In this document: piece after piece, positions 1 to 5,640 of the stretch
Numbering within the stretch: the first letter of the stretch is position 1
Layout of the letters: every line of letters starts with the position of its first letter
Source of the DNA: Tannerellaceae bacterium
GTDB taxonomy: Bacteria > Bacteroidota > Bacteroidia > Bacteroidales > Tannerellaceae
Reading direction: 5' to 3'
Length of the DNA: 5,640 nucleotides
NCBI GenBank assembly: GCA_020860805.1
Contig: JAJBTP010000364.1
Location: 1 to 5,640, forward strand
Made by a program: the position numbers and the translations under genes
Notes under the pieces: generated by a model
What the model was told of the DNA's origin: nothing
Database searches by the model: none
What the model saw: only the letters and a program-made list of their open reading frames with translations

Positions 1-81
1 AAAGGCTACACAGTAGCTACAGCATACGAACCGGCCGGTACGTTCTGGCGGGAACAGGAGGAGTATCATCATCCTTATTAG
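1..81 (+). CDS. msrA: C-terminal end of a peptide methionine sulfoxide reductase A-like protein (partial)
   Basis: Frame 1 is open from the first base and stops at TAG 79-81, giving 26 residues: KGYTVATAYEPAGTFW followed by REQEEYHHPY. MsrA enzymes, which reduce methionine-S-sulfoxide in damaged proteins using thioredoxin, end in a conserved block of the form K-G-x-V-x-T-x-x-x-P-A-x-x-F-W-x-A-E-x-Y-H-Q-x-Y. The match covers most of those positions, with Arg-Glu-Gln-Glu-Glu-Tyr-His-His in place of the usual Pro-Ala-Glu-x-Tyr-His-Gln. The catalytic Cys motif (GCFW) would lie upstream, outside the window. The gene converges on the GtrA gene and ends 32 bp before the terminator hairpin. The assignment rests on this short tail only; a fused MsrA/MsrB protein with MsrA last is also possible. 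Confidence 0.6.
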   Translation, partial: KGYTVATAYEPAGTFWREQEEYHHPY

Positions 82-112
82 GATAAAAATAAATCTACAC
101 CTTATTGCCATA

Positions 113-155
113 TCTACCGGAAAATATTTGACTAATAGCTTCCGGTAGAAGTTTT
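113..155 (+). terminator. Rho-independent-type terminator between convergent genes
   Basis: A perfect 10-bp inverted repeat (TCTACCGGAA at 113-122, TTCCGGTAGA at 140-149) encloses a 17-nt loop. On the + strand it is followed by AGTTTT (150-155), so it best serves the msrA-like gene. On the minus strand the stem lies 8 bp beyond the gtrA stop but is not followed by a T run, so any terminator action for gtrA would be weaker. Confidence 0.65.
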
Positions 156-156
156 A

Positions 157-534
157 TTACTTAAAAGTATAGAATTTGTTAAGCAGGAAGTTTGCGACAG
201 TATATACTCCCATACCCACCAACTGCAGATAATAAGGGTCGATAGTCGTAAAAATGGTTTTCAGATACATAAATACTCCTAATTGTAAAGGATAACAGAT
301 AGCAAATGCTATCAAAAAACGAGCGCCATCTTTTGCCCAGCTATGAGAACTTTGAAAAGTCCATCGTTTATTCCAGATAAAACTATTTACTACTCCTGCT
401 ATAAATCCGAGCGCATTCGATATCTCCTCGTTCACTCCAAAACATTTCATACATACCCAGATGACACCTGCAGTAATAGCAGTATTTATGGCACCAACAA
501 CACCATATTTAATCGCTTGTTTTACTATTTCCAT
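157..534 (-). CDS. GtrA-family small membrane protein (probable lipid-linked glycan translocation/modification)
   Basis: The reading frame is open from 555 to TAA 159-157. I prefer the second ATG (534-532, MEIVKQAIKYGVVG, 125 aa) because GtrA proteins usually begin just before the K-[FY]-x-x-V-G-x-x-N-T block; the ATG at 555 would add seven residues. Four hydrophobic segments are visible, counted from the upstream ATG: about residues 16-36, 45-62, 79-97 and 109-126. Family signatures are KYGVVGAINT, then NALGFIAGVVNSFIWNKRWTF at 47-67, echoed at the C-terminus by NFLLNKFYTF, which is the internal repeat typical of GtrA. Known GtrA members move or help modify undecaprenyl-linked sugars in O-antigen glucosylation, arabinogalactan or teichoic acid pathways. 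No glycosyltransferase lies next to this one, so its substrate is unknown. It overlaps the end of the upstream gene by 26 bp (47 bp with the earlier start), which suggests translational coupling. Family assignment is firm; the role is inferred. Confidence 0.88.
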   Translation of the reverse strand: MEIVKQAIKYGVVGAINTAITAGVIWVCMKCFGVNEEISNALGFIAGVVNSFIWNKRWTFQSSHSWAKDGARFLIAFAICYPLQLGVFMYLKTIFTTIDPYYLQLVGMGVYTVANFLLNKFYTFK

Positions 535-1261
535 ATTTCTTCTCAAGAATCTCATCCACTTCCTGCTGAGATAACTCTTTTACGTTTGTTGCTGTAAATA
601 ATTTAGAAAGAAAATCACCATACTGATTACATTCAAAAATTATATTGTCAAGGATTGCTTTTAAATTACTTCGCACTGGTATCAAAAATACCAATTCTAC
701 ATACACATCCTGAATATTCAGTTTTTCAATTTCGCAATCCTCTTTGGGTAGAGCATATTCAAACTCCCGTTCTATTACCTGACGCTGATACTTCTCAAAG
801 GGTTTATTTTCAGAAGCCAGTAAAAGAACGTAAAAACGAAGTTTTTCACCCTTACCTCCTAACCCGGTAGATACGTAAATCTGTTTTTCCTCGGATAATT
901 CAGACTCCAGCCTGATACGGATTTCCATTAATGCCATATACGCCCAGTCTGTCACATCTGTATCCGGATTCTCTGCATATTTTTCTAATATCCGGAAAGC
1001 CCTTACTTCACCCGATGTAGCCAAAGCAGACAATATATATTTTTTTCGTTCTGTTGTCGTTTCTTCGTCTGACAGGTTAGTAATATACATCTGGTACTCT
1101 TCATCGGTTAGTCCTCTTTTTTCTTTACGCAACTGATCTAAATATTTAAAATATTCCATTTGCCGTTCTACTGGCACCTGTTGCTCAAGAATATGAAAAT
1201 GCCCTTGCATATTAGTAAAGGAATTACGGAAACGTTCAAAGATATCGCTCTTTTCTTTCAT
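509..1261 (-). CDS. Uncharacterised 250-residue soluble protein with HEAT-like helices
   Basis: An intact frame runs from ATG 1261-1259 to TAA 511-509. I do not recognise the family with certainty. The protein is rich in Glu, Lys, Leu and Tyr, has no signal peptide or membrane segment, and is probably cytoplasmic and mainly helical. Residues about 70-120 (ERKKYILSALATSGEVRAFR, then ILEKYAENPDTDVTDWAYMA) look like two HEAT-type helical pairs in which one element is assessed after another. A glycine-rich phrase, YVSTGLGGKGEKLRFYVLLL, at 129-148 is the most distinctive segment and may be the family signature. The tail (QQEVDEILEKKYGN) is charged and helical. Its 3' end overlaps the GtrA gene, so the two are very likely co-transcribed and coupled. 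A -7-type promoter lies about 45 bp upstream. No catalytic motif was identified, and a scaffold or regulatory role is only a guess. It is real coding sequence: long, in-frame, and with a neighbour in its operon. Confidence 0.8.
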   Translation of the reverse strand: MKEKSDIFERFRNSFTNMQGHFHILEQQVPVERQMEYFKYLDQLRKEKRGLTDEEYQMYITNLSDEETTTERKKYILSALATSGEVRAFRILEKYAENPDTDVTDWAYMALMEIRIRLESELSEEKQIYVSTGLGGKGEKLRFYVLLLASENKPFEKYQRQVIEREFEYALPKEDCEIEKLNIQDVYVELVFLIPVRSNLKAILDNIIFECNQYGDFLSKLFTATNVKELSQQEVDEILEKKYGNSKTSD

Positions 1262-1389
1262 AAGTTCTTTGTTTTAGTGCTTACCATATATCCCGGGAAC
1301 AGGAACAAAGTTAATGCATTTTCCTGATGAAACATAGAGGAAAGTGGAAAAGTTGCAACAGATATTTCAACCGGAAGACAAAAAACGTA
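1262..1389. other. Intergenic gap between the kinase gene and the 250-residue gene
   Basis: This 128-bp gap separates two leftward transcription units. Apart from the T tract of the terminator candidate at its right edge and the -7 element at 1313-1306, I see no RNA gene, repeat or small reading frame with support. A TTGCAA sequence at 1353-1358 lies near a GG (1372-1371) but at the wrong spacing for a sigma-54 promoter. Confidence 0.5.
1306..1313 (-). promoter_or_regulatory. Putative Bacteroides-type -7 promoter element
   Basis: Read on the minus strand this is TAACTTTG, an exact match to the Bacteroidota -7 consensus TAnnTTTG. It would start transcription about 38 nt upstream of the ATG at 1261. 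No clear TTTG -33 element sits 19-21 nt further upstream; the nearest, TTTC at 1332-1329, is only 15 nt away. The placement in the only gap of this size before the 250-residue gene supports it, but the motif is short. Confidence 0.4.
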
Positions 1390-1410
1390 TCAGGAACGAA
1401 AAAGGATACG
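1380..1410 (-). terminator. Weak intrinsic terminator candidate after the kinase gene
   Basis: On the minus strand CGTATC (1410-1405) and GATACG (1391-1386) can form a 6-bp stem with a 13-nt loop, followed directly by six T residues (1385-1380). The stem overlaps the kinase stop codon TGA (1392-1390). The position and U-tract fit a terminator that separates the kinase from the next leftward unit, but the stem is short and only half G/C, so efficiency is doubtful. Confidence 0.4.
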
Positions 1411-2694
1411 GAAACGGGTGATACGGTCTTCTCCTGTATGCAGGGAAAAAGAGCAATTATGCAATTGCAATACTTCCCGGATAAAAATAAGCCCGATGCC
1501 CTGACCCTGTGGTTTGGTCGAAAAGAAAGGAGTAAATAGTTTAGCCTCTGTTTCTTTATCAATTCCTTTTCCTGTGTCTGCTATTTCCAGGCAAACCGGA
1601 TTAGAGGTGATAGTAATAAAAATACTCCCTGCTTGTTCTATCGATTCAACAGCATTCTTTATAATATTAACTAACACCTGCTCAAATAAAACGGAATCTA
1701 TTAAAGCCTTCGGATTTTCTACTGAAGTTTGTAATACGAGGTTGATAGAACAATTGGCACATAATGTTTCCATAAACCGTTTACAGGAGATAACCAGATG
1801 ATTTAATTCTACCACCGACAAACGGGGTTCCGGAATTCGTACAACGTCTGCAAAGTTCGTTATAAAATGACTCATTTTATAACAGCGTTCTATGGATACT
1901 TTCAGAACTTCACAGACATCTTCCATTCCTTCCTCCAGTGAGAAAAAGGCCTGTATTGTATCCAGTGTAGAAGTTATACCGGCAGTTGTGTTATTTACTT
2001 CATGCGCTATCATACGAATTACCTTTTCATAGGCTTTCTTTTCTGCTTTAAAGACTTCTTCGGTCAAGGATTCTATGAGATAAAAGGGATGATGAAACCC
2101 TCTGTCCACAAAAGAGGAGTGAATACATTTATAGATATTTGCATCACTCAAACGAATGGTTTTAGATTCATACATAGGAATATTCATTAATTCCTGTGCC
2201 AGAACTGATGATAATTCCTGCGGATTTTTATATAAATAATTTTCTCCTTCAGACAGGTGGAACATCCGTACGCCCGCCGGATTAAGAGAGATAATTTTCT
2301 CATCCGGATTTAAAATCACTACACCCAATGGAGAGGCTGTAATTAATAAATCCATAAACTGGTTTTGCTCACGCAGACTTAACCATTCATTCTTTAATTG
2401 CTCCATCATCTTGTTAAAGATTTCCACAATTCTATCAGCATCCGGCTGTCCTACACTTCGTAAGCGGGAACTAAAATCCTGTTCCTTTAAAAGGTCCATT
2501 CCATCGCCAATAATTTTCAGTGGTTTAATAATCTTTGTATAGAAAACAAGAAGGTAAACAGCTGTAATAAGAATAACACCTTCCATAATAAAGAAAAGTG
2601 TTGTAGAAGCTGACCGGACCACAAGCCAGGTCAGTCCTGCTAATAATAGCAGAAGCATAAAGGTAAGAAGCCAGAACAGACCTTTTATTTTCAC
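1390..2694 (-). CDS. Membrane sensor histidine kinase, NtrY-like (HAMP-PAS-HisKA-HATPase)
   Basis: This is a 434-residue kinase of a two-component system, anchored in the inner membrane. Two hydrophobic segments (about 5-26 and 33-53) are separated by only a few residues, so there is essentially no periplasmic sensor. A HAMP-like linker follows (about 54-104), then a PAS-like domain (about 112-215, ITASPLGVVILNPDEKIISL). The dimerisation/phosphoacceptor helix has His231 in RMIAHEVNNTTAGI. The ATP-binding domain has the N box (NIIKNAVES, Asn347), G1 (DTGKGI, 373-378), F box (FTPFFSTK) and G2 (GQGIGL, 397-402), so all catalytic boxes are present. The start is GTG at 2694-2692: an in-frame TAA lies 15 nt upstream and no ATG precedes the first membrane helix. 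It begins 22 nt after the stop of the sigma-54 activator gene, its obvious cognate regulator, and is co-transcribed with it. It would phosphorylate, and probably dephosphorylate, that regulator. The signal is unknown. Confidence 0.93.
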   Translation of the reverse strand: MKIKGLFWLLTFMLLLLLAGLTWLVVRSASTTLFFIMEGVILITAVYLLVFYTKIIKPLKIIGDGMDLLKEQDFSSRLRSVGQPDADRIVEIFNKMMEQLKNEWLSLREQNQFMDLLITASPLGVVILNPDEKIISLNPAGVRMFHLSEGENYLYKNPQELSSVLAQELMNIPMYESKTIRLSDANIYKCIHSSFVDRGFHHPFYLIESLTEEVFKAEKKAYEKVIRMIAHEVNNTTAGITSTLDTIQAFFSLEEGMEDVCEVLKVSIERCYKMSHFITNFADVVRIPEPRLSVVELNHLVISCKRFMETLCANCSINLVLQTSVENPKALIDSVLFEQVLVNIIKNAVESIEQAGSIFITITSNPVCLEIADTGKGIDKETEAKLFTPFFSTKPQGQGIGLIFIREVLQLHNCSFSLHTGEDRITRFRILFRS

Positions 2695-2697
2695 ATC

Positions 2698-2722
2698 AAT
2701 TGAGGATTATGTATTGTCAATT
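2698..2722 (-). repeat. Small inverted repeat between regulator stop and kinase start
   Basis: AATTGA (2698-2703) and TCAATT (2717-2722) form a 6-bp inverted repeat with a 13-nt loop. It spans the gap from the regulator's stop codon to just before the kinase GTG, where no good Shine-Dalgarno is seen. It is A/T-rich and could arise by chance. If formed in mRNA it might lower kinase translation relative to the regulator. Confidence 0.25.
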
Positions 2723-4093
2723 AACTTCTATATTATATTTCTCCAACCGGCGATATAGTGCTGCCCGGCTAATTCCGAGAGCAACAGCCACATGTGACAG
2801 GTTTCCTTCATATTTATCCAAAGCCTGCACAATAGATTGTTTTTCCAGTTCTTCCAATGTTAAACCTTCCAGGCTATTAATTACCTGCGTTGATTGAGAC
2901 GGAGTCGTAATTGTACTATATTGTGCTTCAAAATCTTTTGCCTGTAATGCCTGTTTACCTGATACTAAAATCGTTCTTTCTACAAGATTCTTCAATTCAC
3001 GGATATTGCCGGAATAAGGAAGTTTTTCCAGAAAAACCATCGCTTCCGGTGTTATATGGACAGGAGGCATCCCATTCTGTTCTGCTTGTTTCCCGGCAAA
3101 ATAATTCGCTAATAATGGTATATCCTCTTTTCTTTCACGCAAAGGAGGTAAATGAATTGTGATAAGATTAATACGGTAAAATAAATCTTCCCGGAAACTC
3201 CGGCCTGCTACCATTGTACGTAAATCCCGGTTGGTTGCACTAACAATACGCACGTCTACTTTACGGGGACGGCTATCTCCTAATACCTCAAATGTCTGGT
3301 CCTGAAGCACACGTAACAGTTTGACTTGACAGGATAAATCCAAATCACCGATTTCATCGAGAAAAATAGTTCCTTTATCTGCCATTTCAAAACGTCCTGT
3401 GCGATCCATAAAAGCATCGGTGAATGCGCCTTTTTTATGTCCAAACATTTCACTTTCGAACAAGCTCTGGGAAACGCCTCCTAAATTTACTTTTACGAAA
3501 GGAGATTTATTCCGTTTACTATTCATATGAATAGCCTCTGCAATCAGTTCTTTACCGGTTCCGCTTTCTCCGGTTATCAGTACAGAAGCATTCGTAGGAG
3601 CAATGCGCGAAACCGTACTTAATATTTCCATCAAAGGCTTGCTCTGACCAATAATATAATTAAAGTTATGATCCGCCTCTTTCCGGTTAAGGGTTACCTT
3701 ATTTTCCTCTTTTTGTTCACCGATTTCTATCGCTGTACGAATACTATTCAACAACATAAGATTATTCCAGGGCTTGGTTACAAAATCGAAAGCACCTGCC
3801 TGCATACCTGCTACAGCCAAAGAAATAGAACCCCATGCCGTAATCAGAATAACCGGCACATCCGGTTGAAATATTTTTACCTGCTTAAGAAGTTGCAATC
3901 CTTCCTGCCCGGTAGTAGTAAGAGAAAAGTTCATATCCATAATAATTACCTGAGGGCGTGTGGAACGAACAATCTCTATAGCTTCGTCCGGCCCGGAAAC
4001 TGCTTCAGTTTCAAAACCAGCCCGCTTCAAAAGAAAATTTAAAGACGACCGGACTGCGGCATCATCATCTACAATCAGTATCATACCATTCAT
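2717..4093 (-). CDS. NtrC-family sigma-54-dependent response regulator
   Basis: This 458-residue cytoplasmic transcription activator has the full three-domain layout. The receiver domain (about 4-122) has the acidic pocket D9-D11, phosphoacceptor Asp53 (IIMDMNF), Thr85 and Lys107 (FVTKPW). The sigma-54-interacting AAA+ domain (about 146-375) has Walker A GESGTGKE (175-182), the sigma-54 contact loop GAFTDA (222-227), Walker B GTIFLDEIGD (241-250), sensor I SATNRD, REDLFYRIN with the probable arginine finger, and sensor II SGNIRELKNLVER. A Fis-type helix-turn-helix (about 414-455, LSHVAVALGISRAALYRRLE) closes the protein. It would bind upstream sites and use ATP hydrolysis to open sigma-54 promoters when phosphorylated. 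The contact loop reads GAFTDA rather than GAFTGA. The start at ATG 4093-4091 places the first receiver strand (MILIVDDD) right after the start, as usual. It lies 98 bp downstream of tolC and 22 bp before the kinase gene, so it probably regulates the export operon and is regulated by the kinase. Confidence 0.95.
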   Translation of the reverse strand: MNGMILIVDDDAAVRSSLNFLLKRAGFETEAVSGPDEAIEIVRSTRPQVIIMDMNFSLTTTGQEGLQLLKQVKIFQPDVPVILITAWGSISLAVAGMQAGAFDFVTKPWNNLMLLNSIRTAIEIGEQKEENKVTLNRKEADHNFNYIIGQSKPLMEILSTVSRIAPTNASVLITGESGTGKELIAEAIHMNSKRNKSPFVKVNLGGVSQSLFESEMFGHKKGAFTDAFMDRTGRFEMADKGTIFLDEIGDLDLSCQVKLLRVLQDQTFEVLGDSRPRKVDVRIVSATNRDLRTMVAGRSFREDLFYRINLITIHLPPLRERKEDIPLLANYFAGKQAEQNGMPPVHITPEAMVFLEKLPYSGNIRELKNLVERTILVSGKQALQAKDFEAQYSTITTPSQSTQVINSLEGLTLEELEKQSIVQALDKYEGNLSHVAVALGISRAALYRRLEKYNIEVN

Positions 4094-5347
4094 TTGTTAT
4101 TCTTCAAAAATAGTAAAAAAAGAGTTAGCAGGGGGAAGTTAACAGAATATTCGCTTCGCTCCTTTGTAAAGAAAATATCTAACTGATACTATTACCTTCT
4201 GACTGTTTCTTCAATATCCGCATCAATAGTACGGTCATTCATAAAATCATACAGCGTTAAACTTCTCACATTATAATAATAAGACCAGAAAGCATACAAC
4301 TCACGGATATGTTTCGTCCGTGCTTCATCTTTTGCATTCTGTGCATCATTTAAATCAAGAATATTAATTTTTCCGATTAGAAATGTTTCGATAGAGGTAT
4401 TATACCTTTTCTCCGCAAGCTGATTGGCCTCCTGCGCTATTTCCAGCTGGGCTGCCTGGTTATTGAAGTTCTCAACCAACAGGAAAATATTCTGGTTAAA
4501 GTTCATTTCTTCCTGCCGGATTCTGGAGAGTACTACATCCCGGTTAGACTCCGCAACTTTTACCTGTCCTTTCCGCTTCCCCCAATCCAGTAAAGGGATA
4601 GAAACTCCTACTTCTACTATCTGATTAGACATTAAATTACCATAGGCATCTCTTAATAACCGGTCCTGGCCGGTATATCCAACAGTAGCAAATAAATCAA
4701 TCGATCTACGCTTACCTTTTGCCGCAGCTACTTCATATTCTGCTTCTAACTGGCGACGTAAAATATTCTTTGAAAAAGAATTATTGGTTTGTGCTTTTTC
4801 CAATACCTCCTGATAGTAAAGCCGTAAAGAAGGAAGAATTTCAGGTAAAAGGGGTTCTATTATATCCTGCTCACTCAGCCCCAGAAAAGCACGTAACTGA
4901 AACGTATAGGCATTCAGGTCAGACTGTGCTTCCGTTAGTATACCTCTTGCCTGTAAAGCTGACAAATTTAATTGCATCAATTCACTTTCTGAAATGTGGC
5001 CTATTTTCCGTTTTGCTTTTGTGATTTCATATAATTTATTTGCATTTTCCAGATTCTGAATAGCTATGTCCAGATTCTCTTTCGCTATTAAAAGATTAAA
5101 GAAATAAGTTATTGTGTTCATGGTCACAATTTCTACCTTTTCTATATAATAAGCTTTAGCTTCCTGATAGCGTACCGGTTCTATACGTCTTTCCCATTTT
5201 TGCTTGTTAACTCCGAAAATAGGCTGAGTAAGGGTAATACCTATAGGAATACTCATATATTCATTATAAATGCGACCACCTAACTGACGGGTGAAATCCA
5301 GCGACGTATTCATAGAGATAGTGCCTCCGGTTAATGGTATATTCTGT

Positions 5348-5352
5348 TCAAA
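5348..5352 (-). other. Frameshift site 2 in tolC (one extra base)
   Basis: On the minus strand GAT ATT TCT GTT TGA ACA stops translation after GGDISV. Removing one T from the TTT gives GTT GAA CAG AAT ATA CCA TTA, which joins DISV to EQNIPLTGG and continues in the body frame. The extra base is therefore one of the three A residues at 5350-5352 on the + strand. Confidence 0.8.
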
Positions 5353-5600
5353 CAGAAATATCTCCTCCTAATCCTAAATAATTAGTCCGGGTATAGGTAT
5401 ACTCTCCTTCTGCATTCTGGTAAGTATTATAAATTTTCCGGTAATTGGGTAGCTGTGCACTAAATGTTATTTCCGGTAGTTGGTCTGCTTTGTGTGTACG
5501 GTATTGCCAGTAAGCTGTTTTAAGCTCATTCAGTGCCACAGCAGCATCTACAGATTGCAGTTGTGCCAGCATAATTGCTTCTTTAAGGGTGAGCAGAACC

Positions 5601-5606
5601 TTTTTT
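5601..5606 (-). other. Frameshift site 1 in tolC (one missing base, near an A6 run)
   Basis: On the minus strand the signal-peptide frame reads GCA GAA GAA AAA AGG TTC TGC TCA, runs out of homology and meets TAG about 50 bases later. Adding one A to the A6 run gives GAA GAA AAA AAG GTT CTG CTC ACC CTT AAA GAA GCA, which joins SVAEE to LTLKEAI, the usual start of a mature TolC-family protein. The homopolymer is the most economical place for the missing base, though it could lie a few bases either side. Confidence 0.65.
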
Positions 5607-5640
5607 CTTCTGCAACACTTAACAGAGGCAGGAAAAAAAG

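Larger units (their letters stand above)
4192..5640 (-). pseudogene. TolC-family outer-membrane efflux protein, 5'-partial and with two cancelling frameshifts
   Basis: The outer-membrane channel subunit of a tripartite exporter (OEP/TolC family) is encoded here in three pieces. Bases 5640 to about 5606 encode the end of a signal peptide (LFFLPLLSVAEE). Bases about 5606 to 5350 encode, in another frame, LTLKEAIMLAQLQSVDAAVA and the first strands up to GGDISV, ending at TGA 5350-5348. From there the first frame resumes (EQNIPLTGGTISMNTSLDF) and runs to TAA 4194-4192; its first ATG is at 5313. The body shows the two typical OEP halves: long helices with heptad-like patterns (for example NLENANKLYEITKAKRKIGH; RQEEMNFNQNIFLLVENFNN) separated by beta-barrel strands (VEVGVSIPLLDWGKRKGQ), with the duplicated R-x-x-x-G-x-I-x-x-x-x-L/D-L pattern (KIGHISESELMQL; LIGKINILDLNDAQN). 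The reconstructed length, about 482 residues plus the missing N-terminus, is normal for the family. No start codon is in the window. It is followed by the two-component genes; the membrane-fusion and transporter partners are expected further right. It may be a true pseudogene or an intact gene with base-call errors. Confidence 0.85.

Noticed and set aside
343..870. Open frames on the + strand opposite gtrA and the 250-residue gene
   Set aside because: They are antisense to well-supported genes, show no domain-like sequence, and have no start signals.
1353..1372. Possible sigma-54 promoter (GG ... TTGCA) on the minus strand before the 250-residue gene
   Set aside because: The distance between GG and GC is 14 nt instead of the strict 10, and the -24 context does not match TGGCAC.
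4105..4112. TATTTTTG on the minus strand, a match to the -7 consensus, just upstream of the response regulator gene
   Set aside because: It lies only 11 nt from the start codon, leaving a 5' leader of a few bases, and has no TTTG -33 partner; the region is simply A/T-rich.
4145..4152. Palindrome GAATATTC in the gap before the regulator gene
   Set aside because: An 8-bp palindrome occurring once in A/T-rich DNA is expected by chance, and no second copy was seen to suggest an operator.
4118..4166. Inverted repeat AGTTAG/CTAACT followed by seven T residues between tolC and the regulator gene
   Set aside because: The stem is 6 bp with a loop of nearly 50 nt and no G/C-rich core, so it is not a convincing terminator.

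Overview
The window looks like a chromosomal stretch of a Bacteroidota bacterium, most likely Bacteroidales (Bacteroides/Parabacteroides-like). The grounds are an A+T-rich sequence, weak Shine-Dalgarno signals, a Bacteroides-type -7 promoter element (TAnnTTTG), and the style of the proteins: an NtrY-like kinase with an NtrC-family regulator, and a TolC-family protein containing the phrase EQNIPLTGG. This placement is inferred from sequence style, not from a database match.

Layout from left to right. Bases 1-81 (+ strand) are the last 26 codons of a gene whose tail resembles peptide methionine sulfoxide reductase MsrA. It ends at a 10-bp perfect inverted repeat (113-149) that serves as a terminator between convergent genes. 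Everything else is on the minus strand. A two-gene unit, read right to left, holds an unrecognised 250-residue soluble protein (1261-509) and an overlapping GtrA-family four-helix membrane protein (534-157). It probably starts from its own promoter in the 128-bp gap at 1262-1389. To its right, and also transcribed leftward, is a TolC-family outer-membrane efflux gene (5640-4192, 5' end outside the window). It is followed by an NtrC-family sigma-54 activator (4093-2717) and its partner membrane histidine kinase (2694-1390).

The gene order TolC, response regulator, kinase suggests one regulatory and export unit. The kinase has almost no periplasmic part and probably senses through its membrane segments or its cytoplasmic PAS-like domain. 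It would phosphorylate Asp53 of the regulator, which would then activate sigma-54 promoters. Targets plausibly include the export genes expected upstream of tolC, beyond the right edge. No -24/-12 promoter was found inside the window.

The main anomaly is in tolC. The reading frame changes twice in the first 300 bases, once near an A6 run (5601-5606) and once at a TTT/TGA (5348-5352). The two changes cancel, so the signal-peptide frame and the body frame are the same while the segment between is out of phase. Either the gene is broken or the assembly has two single-base errors. No mobile element, CRISPR array, tRNA or rRNA was seen, and no convincing undescribed system. The nearest candidate is the unrecognised 250-residue protein coupled to GtrA.
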